A program made the position numbers and the translations under genes. A stretch of DNA of 64,000 nucleotides from Bacteroidota bacterium. Its GTDB lineage: Bacteria; Bacteroidota; Bacteroidia; Cytophagales; Cyclobacteriaceae. The notes under the pieces are model-generated. The model had not been told where the DNA came from and made no database searches. It worked only from the letters and a program-made list of their open reading frames with translations. This document shows, in pieces, positions 17,414-25,910 of this stretch; the stretch's first letter is position 1, and every line of letters starts with the position of its first letter. The stretch is from positions 186,001 through 250,000 of the forward strand of contig JAFDYX010000021.1 of NCBI GenBank assembly GCA_018267215.1, given 5' to 3'.

Positions 17414-18748
17414 TTATATCAAGTTACGCGCTTTCAGTTCGAGGTACTTGTTGATGGTGTTGACCGAAAGTTTTTCGGGCGATGTCAAAATGTGCTGCAC
17501 TCCATGCGCGATCAATTCTTTTGCAATCCGTTTTTTGTCGCTGGCAAATTGTTCGGCTATGGCCTGATTATAAATTTCTTTCAGGTTATCTGTTTTCTTA
17601 TCTATCAGCGTGTGCAATTCTGTATTTTCAAAAAATATAACTACCAGCAAGTGCAAGCGGTTTAGTGCCAGCAGGTACGGAAGCTGTCGGTGCAAGCCGT
17701 GGATGCTTTCGAAGTTGGTATAAAGTAGCAGCAAACTCCGTTGCGAAATAGATTGGCGCACACGGGCATAGAGTGCAGAAAAATCTGTTTCAAAAAAAGC
17801 AGTCTTTTGGTTATACAATATTTCCTGGATAACAGCCATTTGGTTGTTGGTTCGGCCTGCCCGTAAAAAGTTTCCTATCCGATCTTGAAAAGTAACAAGC
17901 CCTGCCTTATCAGATTTTTTGATAGCGATGTTTGAAATGACCAAGCTGGCATTAATGGCATAGTCCAGCAATGTCATTCCGTTGAAGGGCATCTGCATTA
18001 CCCTCCCCTTATCAATGAGCGAGTATACTTGCTGCGATTTTTCGTCCTGATATTGATTGACCATCAGTTTAGATTTTCGGGCAGTAGCTTTCCAGTTTAC
18101 CGTGCGAAAATCATCTCCGGATACATATTCTTTAATCAACTCAAATTCCTGATTATGACCGATGCGCCTGATTTTTTTTATTCCTGATTCGGTGAGGCGG
18201 TGATGAATGGCCAACAATTCGTATTTGCGCATCTGCATATACGAAGGATATACCGGCACCATTTTGTCTGACGAAAACTGAAATTTTCTAACCAGTAATT
18301 GGAGAGGCGAATGAACCAGCACATTGACCGCCCCAAAAAAATATTCTCCCCGTTTTACCGGCCTCAACCAGTAGGCTATAGATTTTTTTTCTCCTGCATG
18401 CAGGTAAAGTGTAAACTCAACGTCTCTTCGTTGAAACTGATGAGGTGTTTCATCATAAATGCGCAGGTATGACTTGAATGGATAATAATTTTGTAAATGG
18501 ATGAGTATTTCATTCTCATCGCCATTGGAGAGTTTATCTGCCACTTCTCTGTTCCCGGTCAATCCTTTCTTAACCCGATAAAGCAACAGCGCATCTGCGA
18601 CAACAACTGCCAGCAGCACGAAAAAAAAGATTTTGGGCAAAAAATATAATCCCTGAAAAATAAACGTAAGGATAAAAAGTCCCGCTATGCTTCCGAGCAA
18701 CGTAAATAAACGATTGGAGAGAAACAGGCTGCGGAAAAATTTTTTCAT
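17414..18748 (-). CDS. DUF58 protein of the MoxR cluster
   Basis: A 444-residue membrane-anchored protein: two hydrophobic helices at the N-terminus (about 14-33 and 36-55), a beta-rich region, then the DUF58 core with the signature GDDFRTVNWKATARKSKLMV near residue 210. DUF58 proteins resemble von Willebrand A domains and nearly always sit next to a MoxR AAA+ ATPase, probably as its client or adaptor. The expected DxSxS metal site appears as LIDKGRVM, so a typical MIDAS is not evident. It is the last gene of the run, 12 nt after moxR. Molecular function in Bacteroidota is unproven. Confidence 0.88.
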   Translation of the reverse strand: MKKFFRSLFLSNRLFTLLGSIAGLFILTFIFQGLYFLPKIFFFVLLAVVVADALLLYRVKKGLTGNREVADKLSNGDENEILIHLQNYYPFKSYLRIYDETPHQFQRRDVEFTLYLHAGEKKSIAYWLRPVKRGEYFFGAVNVLVHSPLQLLVRKFQFSSDKMVPVYPSYMQMRKYELLAIHHRLTESGIKKIRRIGHNQEFELIKEYVSGDDFRTVNWKATARKSKLMVNQYQDEKSQQVYSLIDKGRVMQMPFNGMTLLDYAINASLVISNIAIKKSDKAGLVTFQDRIGNFLRAGRTNNQMAVIQEILYNQKTAFFETDFSALYARVRQSISQRSLLLLYTNFESIHGLHRQLPYLLALNRLHLLVVIFFENTELHTLIDKKTDNLKEIYNQAIAEQFASDKKRIAKELIAHGVQHILTSPEKLSVNTINKYLELKARNLI

Positions 18749-18760
18749 TTATCTCGGCAA

Positions 18761-19738
18761 TTATCGTGGCACTTCTACCTTGTTAATGATCAACTTGATC
18801 ACGTCATCGGCCGAAATGCCTTCCATTTCTTTTTCAGGACTCAGCACCACGCGATGGCGCAACACAGGAAGCGAAACCACTTTGATGTCATCCGGGCTGA
18901 CAAAGTCGCGGCCATGGATCAGGGCATGAGCTTTCGCACTGACCAAGATAGCCAGAGAAGCCCGGGGCGAAGCACCCAAAAACAACATCGGGTTATTTCG
19001 TGTTTCGTTGACAAGCTGTGCTACATAACGGATGAGGTTAGCTTCTACATGCACTGCGTGCAAAGCCTGGCGCAGTGATTGTACCTGTTCGGCCGACAAC
19101 ACAGCGTTAACATCCGTCAGCGGTTGTGCCCCGTTGCGCTGCTGGTGCTTTGTCAAGATTTCAACTTCATTATCCAGCGTAGGGTAGTCAACTACGATCT
19201 TAAAAAGAAAACGGTCTAACTGCGCTTCCGGCAGGCGGTATGTTCCTTCTTGTTCGATGGGATTTTGCGTGGCTACCACCAGATACGGACTTTTCATTTT
19301 GTGTGTCTTCCCATCTACGGTTACTTGCCTCTCTTCCATCACTTCAAACAAAGCGGCCTGCGTTTTGGCAGGCGCGCGGTTGATCTCGTCTATCAAAATG
19401 AGGTTAGAAAATATGGGGCCGGCTTTAAACTCAAACTCTGATGTTTTGAGGTTGTAAACTGATGTGCCCACTACATCAGACGGCATCAGGTCGGGTGTAA
19501 ATTGTATGCGCGAAAAATCTACCGAAATAATTTTTGATAAAAGTTTTGCCGACAATGTCTTGGCCACACCGGGTACACCCTCGATCAGCACATGGCCATC
19601 GGCCAGGATAGCGGTAATCAGCAACTCTACCATTTGCTCCTGGCCTACAATAACCTTTCCTATTTCTTTTTTTATTGTGTTTACCTGCTCTGTCAGCAAA
19701 CCAAGATCAATGCGCGACTGAAAAGTATTTTCTTCCAT
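18761..19738 (-). CDS. MoxR family AAA+ ATPase
   Basis: A 325-residue AAA+ ATPase of the MoxR group, thought to act as a chaperone that assembles or activates vWA-domain partner proteins. Motifs: Walker A GVPGVAKT (54-61, K60), Walker B LILIDEIN (D118, E119), sensor 1 VVATQNP, arginine finger region LPEAQLDRFLFK, sensor 2 GASPRAS. Cytoplasmic. It is 3 nt after the DUF4350 gene and 12 nt before the DUF58 gene, an arrangement that recurs across phyla. Full length, ATG start. Confidence 0.94.
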   Translation of the reverse strand: MEENTFQSRIDLGLLTEQVNTIKKEIGKVIVGQEQMVELLITAILADGHVLIEGVPGVAKTLSAKLLSKIISVDFSRIQFTPDLMPSDVVGTSVYNLKTSEFEFKAGPIFSNLILIDEINRAPAKTQAALFEVMEERQVTVDGKTHKMKSPYLVVATQNPIEQEGTYRLPEAQLDRFLFKIVVDYPTLDNEVEILTKHQQRNGAQPLTDVNAVLSAEQVQSLRQALHAVHVEANLIRYVAQLVNETRNNPMLFLGASPRASLAILVSAKAHALIHGRDFVSPDDIKVVSLPVLRHRVVLSPEKEMEGISADDVIKLIINKVEVPR

Positions 19739-19741
19739 AGT

Positions 19742-20944
19742 TTAAAATTGTTTGTTCCAAAATTTCTGAATGTGGTTGGTTAATAAAGTCAATTCTTCTG
19801 CCGAAATTTTTTCTTTAGTCAGCACCAAGCGGATGCTGTCAGCCAAGTGTTGAATGCTCTGCTCATCTGCTCCGGTTTTAAGTGCAAGAGATGCAACATA
19901 AGCTGGCGATTGGGGCTGGACTGTAAAGTAGTAGCGGCTTCGGAGCGCCTCCTGAAAGAAAGAAATTTTTTTTAAAGCAATGCTTTTGTGGTCTTTGCTT
20001 TCGTAATACAATCCGGCAATGGTGTTTACAAATTCGAGTGTTGTGTTGGCCGGTGGTTTTACTATGGGGATGATCCGTTGCTTTCGCTTGGCTTCGAAAA
20101 CAATAAAAATAAGAATTGATACGATCGTTATGTAATAGGCCCACCGGAGCGGTTCGTTGAGCAAAATAAAACGCAAGGGAGAGGCAGTTTCCATGCGGCC
20201 TAACTGGTAATATTCCGTGCGCAACATATCGCGCTGCGGCAGATAAGAAAGCAGTGCCGATATAAACTGATGATTCTCATCTTTTAACAGATAGATGTTG
20301 GTAAAGACAAGCGGCAGGCTGCTCACCACAAAATAACCTTTGCCAAAATTTACTTTGATGGCAACTGCCTTTTGCTTTTCATTTTTGGCAATGATGGTTG
20401 TGCTAACTGCTGTAGAATTTTTTTTGAGCGAATCTGTGGGCAACAAATAACTGTAGATGTTCTCGCGCCTAAAATAAAATTTCTGGGCAGTGTCTAACAG
20501 GGTATTGCAGAGATGAACGATGGTTGAGTCGCTCTGTTGAAAACTATTTTTATTTTCAAAGAAATAATCTTTTGTCTGAATATCCAGCGTATCGGCCAAC
20601 TTACCTCTGATACTATTAGCTGAAATAAAAATCGTTCCGCCCCGGTAAACATAGTTCAGCATGGCTTGGGTGTCAACTGTGTCTGGTTCAAAATGCTGCG
20701 CGAGGATGAACAGGTTTTTTGGTTTTGCGAGCGAGTCCTTCAATTCATAAAAAGTTTCATATCTATTTTCAACTTTTTGTGTTGCCGCCATCAGTTTGTT
20801 CAGCGCATAAGTGCCATAGGGGTTTTTATCATCGTGTGCCAGCGTAATGCTCCAATCGTATTCTTTGTTTTTGCTCAAAAGTAGAAAGGCCAGTAATGCT
20901 CCCAGACAGGCGAGGTATAAAATATATTTCCAGTCTTTGGTCAT
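19742..20944 (-). CDS. DUF4350 domain protein
   Basis: A 400-residue protein with an N-terminal membrane helix (about 7-25), a DUF4350 domain (about 38-230; begins near YGTYALNKLM, with a GGTIFISAN strand reminiscent of glutamine-amidotransferase-like folds), a second hydrophobic helix (about 262-280) and a C-terminal cytoplasmic region of about 110 residues. The domain would face the periplasm. DUF4350 genes are almost always found with MoxR, DUF58 and DUF4129 genes. It overlaps the DUF4129 gene by 4 nt and precedes moxR by 3 nt. Function unknown; a ligand-sensing or scaffolding role is inference. Confidence 0.8.
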   Translation of the reverse strand: MTKDWKYILYLACLGALLAFLLLSKNKEYDWSITLAHDDKNPYGTYALNKLMAATQKVENRYETFYELKDSLAKPKNLFILAQHFEPDTVDTQAMLNYVYRGGTIFISANSIRGKLADTLDIQTKDYFFENKNSFQQSDSTIVHLCNTLLDTAQKFYFRRENIYSYLLPTDSLKKNSTAVSTTIIAKNEKQKAVAIKVNFGKGYFVVSSLPLVFTNIYLLKDENHQFISALLSYLPQRDMLRTEYYQLGRMETASPLRFILLNEPLRWAYYITIVSILIFIVFEAKRKQRIIPIVKPPANTTLEFVNTIAGLYYESKDHKSIALKKISFFQEALRSRYYFTVQPQSPAYVASLALKTGADEQSIQHLADSIRLVLTKEKISAEELTLLTNHIQKFWNKQF

Positions 20945-21711
20945 TCTTCCGCTTTTGTTTTCCAGGTGTAAAAAGTGTCTTTCACTTTGCTGAAAACTTC
21001 TGATGTTACCTTAAAATTGCCGTACCAGGCATAATCAAAATAAAAACTCAAATCCATCAAACCATTTTTTAATTCCGGATGGTTGACTTCCTCTACATAG
21101 TCGTGGTTTGTTTTGCCGGGATTCCAGTCAATGAGTTGCCGGTCGGAAAGAATTTTGAGTGCATAAAGAAATACCAGTCGCGTAGCCAGCCTATAGTCGT
21201 TTTCTGAAGTGGCCTCGCTGATCAATTTTTCAAAATCCATTTCATGGATATTTTCATGAAGCACTTGGTAGGATGGGGCGACATCGCCACCTTTCATAAA
21301 AAAACTAAAGGCATTAACCTTTAGCAGAGACATGATCAAGAAAATAACCAACGCCCCGCCAATCAGGTAAACCAATATTTGTCCGAGGTTCGTGTTCAAT
21401 GCTCCGGTAAAAAGATTGAATATCCATTCGCTGATCCATCTTTTAAACCGAACCCACAGGTTTTCAGCTACCGTGGGCGGATGGTTGTAGATCAGGTCAG
21501 TATCCGATTTTAATTTTTTAATTTCTTCGGCAGAGAATTTTTTGTGTACCACCGCAGTAGTGTCTGAAAAAGAGTAGTGTAGTTCTTTCTTTAAGGTATC
21601 TACAGTTATTGCAGTTGTATCTGTCTTTGCCTGCAAAGGCAACGAGGCAATCAGAAAAAAAATGAGAGCAGCCGTGCTGCGCGTATGCCAGTATGGAGGC
21701 TGCTCTTTCAT
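20941..21711 (-). CDS. DUF4129 domain protein
   Basis: A 256-residue protein with a signal-like hydrophobic N-terminus (about 10-28), a periplasmic stretch, one membrane helix (about 110-130), and a cytoplasmic C-terminal DUF4129 domain (about 170-240) with the typical DYRLATRLVFLYALKIL helix and a following DWNPGKTNHDYV. DUF4129 is found alone here or, in other bacteria, at the end of transglutaminase-like membrane proteins beside MoxR/DUF58. The ATG lies 12 nt after the upstream membrane-protein gene and the stop overlaps the DUF4350 start. Function unproven. Confidence 0.8.
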   Translation of the reverse strand: MKEQPPYWHTRSTAALIFFLIASLPLQAKTDTTAITVDTLKKELHYSFSDTTAVVHKKFSAEEIKKLKSDTDLIYNHPPTVAENLWVRFKRWISEWIFNLFTGALNTNLGQILVYLIGGALVIFLIMSLLKVNAFSFFMKGGDVAPSYQVLHENIHEMDFEKLISEATSENDYRLATRLVFLYALKILSDRQLIDWNPGKTNHDYVEEVNHPELKNGLMDLSFYFDYAWYGNFKVTSEVFSKVKDTFYTWKTKAEE

Positions 21712-21723
21712 CTAATTGGTTAG

Positions 21724-22701
21724 CTAAAAGGTTTCGTTCCGATCGGTGGTGGGCGCTTGTTTTCCAAAGCTTTCAATATCGCCCATCAACCCTTTCGCTT
21801 CTTTTTGTTCCACCAAGTTGAAATACTGAAATACCAAGCCCACTTGAGGTAATGTTTGCAGCAGCATTTGCGCCATGTAGTATAAGGTGAAGAAGATGTA
21901 TGTGATCGTCTTCATCGAATCAGATATTTCCGGAGTGCCGTCTGATGCACCATGTATCATGGTGATGAACATGAACGCATAATAAGGAATGATAAATATG
22001 TACGAAATAGTACTGCCGATGAGCGAAAGAACGAACGCGATGCCGAACGTGCTCCACCATTTTCCTTTAATGAGTTGCAGCGAACGGCCTGCGGCTTCAA
22101 AAAAGCCAAGCCCTTCGTGTGCCTGAATAAAAAACAACAACGCCATACCAATCATCAGGTAGATAAAACCGACAATTGCCGCTATGATCCACAACACCAT
22201 GAGTGCGGTAGAAGCCATTTTAAATAAACCTGCCAACAAAGCTATCGCTACTATCAATACAACAGCGAGTATCAATATCAACAACAGCGATCCTGCGAAT
22301 CTCCAAATTAAAGGGCGAGCCGCTTCCCACACATCTGCCACCCGGATCTGGTTTGTTTTTTTCTGATAATACGTTTCAATATATCCGTTGATGGTGGCCA
22401 GCGTAATGACATAACTCAGTATTAAAAACAAATACATCAGCATCATTTGCACGCCAAATGTTAAAGAAGAAAAGTATTTGAGGCTCTCTTGCGGGTTTGT
22501 TTGCGACCTCGTTACCGATGAAAAAAGATCAGAAAAAAATGATGCCAGAAAAATACTGCCGATGAGCACGGCCGGGCCGGCAATCAGCAAAATACTTTTT
22601 GCCAGTGGTTTGAAATTTTGTTTGACAAACTCGAATGTGATGTTGACTTTTTTTCCAAAGTCGCGCGTTTGGTGAAATTCGATAGTTTTAAATTCTTCCA
22701 T
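21724..22701 (-). CDS. Polytopic membrane protein of the MoxR cluster, unknown function
   Basis: A 325-residue integral membrane protein with about six hydrophobic helices between residues 35 and 300, and soluble tails; a conserved-looking GRSLQLIKGKWW segment lies between the third and fourth helix groups. I do not recognise a named family with certainty; similar proteins are described as DUF7847-like or glycerophosphodiester-phosphodiesterase membrane-domain-like. ATG 22701 is preferred (MEEFKTIEFHQ); the reading frame also extends to a TTG at 22731. From 22701 it overlaps the SpoIIM stop by 14 nt, so the two are translationally linked. Position in the cluster suggests a structural or transport partner of the MoxR/DUF58 system. 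Confidence 0.8.
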   Translation of the reverse strand: MEEFKTIEFHQTRDFGKKVNITFEFVKQNFKPLAKSILLIAGPAVLIGSIFLASFFSDLFSSVTRSQTNPQESLKYFSSLTFGVQMMLMYLFLILSYVITLATINGYIETYYQKKTNQIRVADVWEAARPLIWRFAGSLLLILILAVVLIVAIALLAGLFKMASTALMVLWIIAAIVGFIYLMIGMALLFFIQAHEGLGFFEAAGRSLQLIKGKWWSTFGIAFVLSLIGSTISYIFIIPYYAFMFITMIHGASDGTPEISDSMKTITYIFFTLYYMAQMLLQTLPQVGLVFQYFNLVEQKEAKGLMGDIESFGKQAPTTDRNETF

Positions 22702-23647
22702 TTCGGTTAAGTTGTATGGGGTAGATAACAAAATAGTAGAGCAGCAACATAGCCGACAGGCCGATCACCAGCAACTTCAAACTCCAATGCATCCATGCAT
22801 AGCGGGTGATAAATGATTCAATAAAGCCGGCCAAAATAAAAAACGGAACAAGGCCCATCGTAATTTTCAATCCTTTCTTTGCCCCCATTTTAAATGAGGC
22901 CAGTCTGGTATAAGTGCCGGGAAACAACAAGCTGTTGCCCATGACAAACCCTGCCCCTGCCGCTATCACAATAGACGACAATTCTATTGTGCCGTGCAGC
23001 ATGATAACCGGAAAAGCCTGAGCCAATTGATGTTGCTGATAAAAAAACATAACAAATGTGCCCACCATCAGGCCATTGTAAAAAAGATACAGGCCAGTAC
23101 CTAACGAAGCAAACAAACCGAATACAAAAATTTTAAACGACACGGCTATATTATTCAGCGTGATCATCAAAAACATATTCATTTCTTGTCCACTCGAGTA
23201 AACCTGTGTAGGGTTGCCGTGTTGTATGTTTTCTAATGTCATATTCACATACTGATCTCCTAAAATAAGTCTTACAAAAGTTTTATCGTAAGCCACTGAA
23301 ACGGCACCTATTGCATTGGCTATCAAAAAAATGATTAAGGCATAAAGCAATTGCTTGCGTGAGTGGTAAATAACCTGGGACACTTCCACCTTCCAAAACA
23401 TAACAAACCTGTTTTTCTCTTCTCTTTTGTTTTTGTAGATGGCGCGGTGTACACTGCCCGCCAGCGCATTCAGATATTGTGTTACCCGGCTGCCGGGGTA
23501 TTGTGTTTGAGCAAATGAAAGATCATCCGTAACCTGAATAAACAACTCGGCCAGTCTGTCCGGCCTAACTTGTTGCTGGTTTTTTATCGACTTCTCAAAT
23601 TCCTCCCAGCGGGGTTTATTCCGTTTGATGAAGGCCGCTTCTTGCAT
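22688..23647 (-). CDS. SpoIIM-like membrane protein
   Basis: A 319-residue protein with a soluble N-terminal part (about 100 residues, starting MQEAAFIKRNKPRWEEFEK) followed by five or six membrane helices. The arrangement and the FVMFFYQQHQLAQAF and LHGTIELSSIVIAAGAG segments match the SpoIIM family (stage II sporulation protein M homologues). In Bacillus SpoIIM works with SpoIID and SpoIIP in peptidoglycan remodelling during engulfment, but the homologue is widespread in non-sporulating bacteria beside RDD and MoxR genes. Here it follows the M19 dipeptidase by 3 nt and overlaps the next membrane gene. A cell-envelope role is inferred. Confidence 0.85.
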   Translation of the reverse strand: MQEAAFIKRNKPRWEEFEKSIKNQQQVRPDRLAELFIQVTDDLSFAQTQYPGSRVTQYLNALAGSVHRAIYKNKREEKNRFVMFWKVEVSQVIYHSRKQLLYALIIFLIANAIGAVSVAYDKTFVRLILGDQYVNMTLENIQHGNPTQVYSSGQEMNMFLMITLNNIAVSFKIFVFGLFASLGTGLYLFYNGLMVGTFVMFFYQQHQLAQAFPVIMLHGTIELSSIVIAAGAGFVMGNSLLFPGTYTRLASFKMGAKKGLKITMGLVPFFILAGFIESFITRYAWMHWSLKLLVIGLSAMLLLYYFVIYPIQLNRNGRI

Positions 23648-23650
23648 GTA

Positions 23651-24883
23651 TCAATTGCTCACTTTGGCAACCTCTTCCACTTTATTCCAAACACGGAAAA
23701 GATTTTTGTAGCAAATTTTTTCGATGTCGCTTTCGGTATAACCGCGTTTCAGCAACCGGTAAATCAGGTTCGGATATTTTGAAGGATCTTCCAGGCCTTT
23801 GGGCAACATGCCGCCCACACCGTCAAAGTCGGAGCCAAATGCCACATGGTCAATACCGGCCAGCTTTACGATGTGGTCAATATGGTTGGCTATTACTTCA
23901 ATATCCACCTCGGGAGCCGGATGATCTTTCTTGTATTGTGTCATCAGTTTTTCTACTTCGGGATCAAAAAATTTCAATTTTTTCTCTTGCATGATTTTGC
24001 CTATTTCCTTGAACGACCGGGCTTGGTAATTGGCCGTGGCAGAGTCAACAAACGCAGTGTAAAAGTTTACCGAAATCACGCCATCCTTTTCTCCTAATTT
24101 TTTGATCATGTCATCGGTCATATCTCTGCGAACGGTAGGTGCAAAATAGCGGGCTGAGGAGTGCGAGGCAATGCACGGTGCTTTGCTCAGTTTCATCACT
24201 TGGTAAAAAGTGCTGTCGTCCACATGTGAGATATCAACCATAATGCCTACGCGGTTCATCTCCTTCACTACTTCTATGCCAAACGGGCTCAGTCCATTCC
24301 ATTTGGCTGAGTCGCCCGAAGAATCGCAGATATGATTGTTTTTGCTGTGTGTCAGCGTAATGTAGCGCACGCCCTTGTCGTAAAAATATTTTACATTTTT
24401 TAAATCCGTGCCGATGGGCGATCCGTTTTCCATGCCCATAGGCAAAGAAATTTTTCCGGCTTTAAAATTAGCTTCTACTTCTTGTGGATTTTTTGCATGC
24501 GCAAATTTATCGGGGAGCAGGCGCACGATGTCGTTTACATAGCCGATCAACGAATCGGCCAAACCTTTTCCATAGTCTTCGTTCTTTTGGTAATCGGCAG
24601 GGATGTAAATAGACATAAACGGAGCGGTGAGGCCTCCCTTCTTGGCACGCTCATAATCAAATTCTCCTTCTTTTGTTTTTACAACTGAGTTAATGCTGTC
24701 TGTCGTAAAGCCGCTGCCCTTCAGGCGTTCGGGTAAATCCACGTGGCCATCGGTAATGATATATCGGTGCGCCAGTTCATCTGCATATTTTTGCAGCGCC
24801 TCGTCATCCATCCGGTCAACGGGTTTTTTTTCGGCACAACTAATGGCTAACAACAAAAGGAAAACATAGCTCAACTGTTTCAT
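23651..24883 (-). CDS. Membrane dipeptidase family (M19) lipoprotein
   Basis: A 410-residue zinc dipeptidase. The signal peptide ends in a lipobox (LLLAISC, Cys about 16), so it is predicted to be a periplasmic lipoprotein. M19 zinc-site residues are visible: DGHVD (first His/Asp pair), GMENG (bridging Glu), SHVDD, HSSAR and GSDFDGVGG. Family members cleave dipeptides, often with a D-residue, including peptidoglycan-derived ones. It is first in the minus-strand run leading into SpoIIM and the MoxR genes, with only 3 nt before SpoIIM; being divergent from the RDD gene it may share a control region with it. Substrate not inferable from sequence. Confidence 0.92.
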   Translation of the reverse strand: MKQLSYVFLLLLAISCAEKKPVDRMDDEALQKYADELAHRYIITDGHVDLPERLKGSGFTTDSINSVVKTKEGEFDYERAKKGGLTAPFMSIYIPADYQKNEDYGKGLADSLIGYVNDIVRLLPDKFAHAKNPQEVEANFKAGKISLPMGMENGSPIGTDLKNVKYFYDKGVRYITLTHSKNNHICDSSGDSAKWNGLSPFGIEVVKEMNRVGIMVDISHVDDSTFYQVMKLSKAPCIASHSSARYFAPTVRRDMTDDMIKKLGEKDGVISVNFYTAFVDSATANYQARSFKEIGKIMQEKKLKFFDPEVEKLMTQYKKDHPAPEVDIEVIANHIDHIVKLAGIDHVAFGSDFDGVGGMLPKGLEDPSKYPNLIYRLLKRGYTESDIEKICYKNLFRVWNKVEEVAKVSN

Positions 24884-24933
24884 AAGAAAATATTTTTGTG
24901 AAAGTTAATAGTTAAACCTTATTCCTTAAACTT

Positions 24934-24941
24934 TATTTTTG
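24934..24941 (+). promoter_or_regulatory. Possible -7 box for the RDD gene
   Basis: TATTTTTG matches TAnnTTTG 10 nt ahead of the RDD ATG, in the 68-nt divergent gap with the M19 gene. No TTTG lies at the expected -33 distance, and initiation here would give a nearly leaderless mRNA, so support is weak. Confidence 0.28.
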
Positions 24942-24951
24942 GGGCAATTAT

Positions 24952-25662
24952 ATGAATACTGTAGGGGTCAGAACTACCCAAAACGTTATTATCCAATACC
25001 CGGTGGCCAGTGTGGGCGAGCGCATATTAGCTTATCTGGTGGATCGTATCATTCAAATAATTTATATCATTGCCATAGCTACTTTATTTATCCGGCTGGG
25101 GATAACTCAACTGTGGATTTGGATTACAGCCTTGCTTATCCCCGTGTTGTTGTTTCGCTTGGTCTTTGAAATTTTTATGAACGGCCAGACCCCCGGCAAA
25201 AGGCTGCTTAAAATTCAGGTTGTTTCATTAAACGGAACAAGGGCATCCATCGGTGGTTTTATCCTTCGGTGGATTTTTTCATTAATAGATTTTGGCGTGT
25301 TGGGCGGAGCTATTGCCGTCATCATCGTGGCTGCCGGTGGCAAAGGCCAACGCCTGGGCGATGTAGTGGCCGGAACCACCGTAGTAAAATTAGCCGCACA
25401 GCAAGAAGTATCGGCAAACCAGCATTTCATTACGGCTGACGAAAACTATATCCCTTCTTTTGCACAAGCTATCCAGCTTAGTTCGCACGACATCGAGTTG
25501 ATGAAACGTGCCCTCGAAGCTGACGAGTTGCTTGACAACCCCGAACCTCTGCTAAAGCTAATTGAAAAAATAAAAAATCATTTGGGCATTGTGTCCGACC
25601 TCAGCGCTTCTGCTTTAGTGCGAACACTCATCAAAGACCATAGTCATCTCACTTCTGATTGA
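24952..25662 (+). CDS. RDD family membrane protein
   Basis: A 236-residue protein. The RDD domain occupies about residues 15-150 with three hydrophobic helices and the family signatures ERILAYLVDRII (Arg/Asp) and GQTPGKRLLKIQVV. The soluble C-terminal tail (about 160-236) is helical and charged. RDD proteins are mostly uncharacterised; some act in cation/proton exchange. It is divergent from the dipeptidase-SpoIIM-MoxR run, the same neighbourhood in which RDD and SpoIIM genes face away from each other in other phyla. Its TGA lies 5 nt before the ATG of the cytochrome b5-like gene. Confidence 0.88.
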   Translation: MNTVGVRTTQNVIIQYPVASVGERILAYLVDRIIQIIYIIAIATLFIRLGITQLWIWITALLIPVLLFRLVFEIFMNGQTPGKRLLKIQVVSLNGTRASIGGFILRWIFSLIDFGVLGGAIAVIIVAAGGKGQRLGDVVAGTTVVKLAAQQEVSANQHFITADENYIPSFAQAIQLSSHDIELMKRALEADELLDNPEPLLKLIEKIKNHLGIVSDLSASALVRTLIKDHSHLTSD

Positions 25663-25667
25663 CACCG

Positions 25668-25910
25668 ATGATCGAAATCACCAAAGCCCAGCTTTCGTTG
25701 CGCAACGGCCAAGACAAACCCGAAGTGTGGATAGCCTACCATGGGTTGGTGTATGATGTGAGCAAATCGCGCCTGTGGAAAAACGGCAAACATTATGAAC
25801 ACTGGGCAGGGCAAGATCTTACCGATGAACTGAAGGATGCACCCCACACACAAAAAGTGTTCGAACGGTTTTCGGTAATCGGGAAACTGAAAGTTGAATC
25901 AAAAAATTAA
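25668..25910 (+). CDS. Cytochrome b5-like heme-binding protein
   Basis: An 80-residue single-domain protein of the cytochrome b5-like heme/steroid-binding family. Family features: the YHGLVYDVSKS strand-turn, a Trp-containing RLWKNGKHYEHWAGQDLT segment providing the first axial His, and APHTQKVFE with the second His. No signal peptide or anchor, so cytoplasmic. ATG 25668 is preferred over an overlapping TTG at 25659. It starts 5 nt after the RDD stop and so is probably cotranscribed with it; its 3' end overlaps the convergent aminotransferase gene by 12 nt. Electron partner unknown. Confidence 0.85.
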   Translation: MIEITKAQLSLRNGQDKPEVWIAYHGLVYDVSKSRLWKNGKHYEHWAGQDLTDELKDAPHTQKVFERFSVIGKLKVESKN

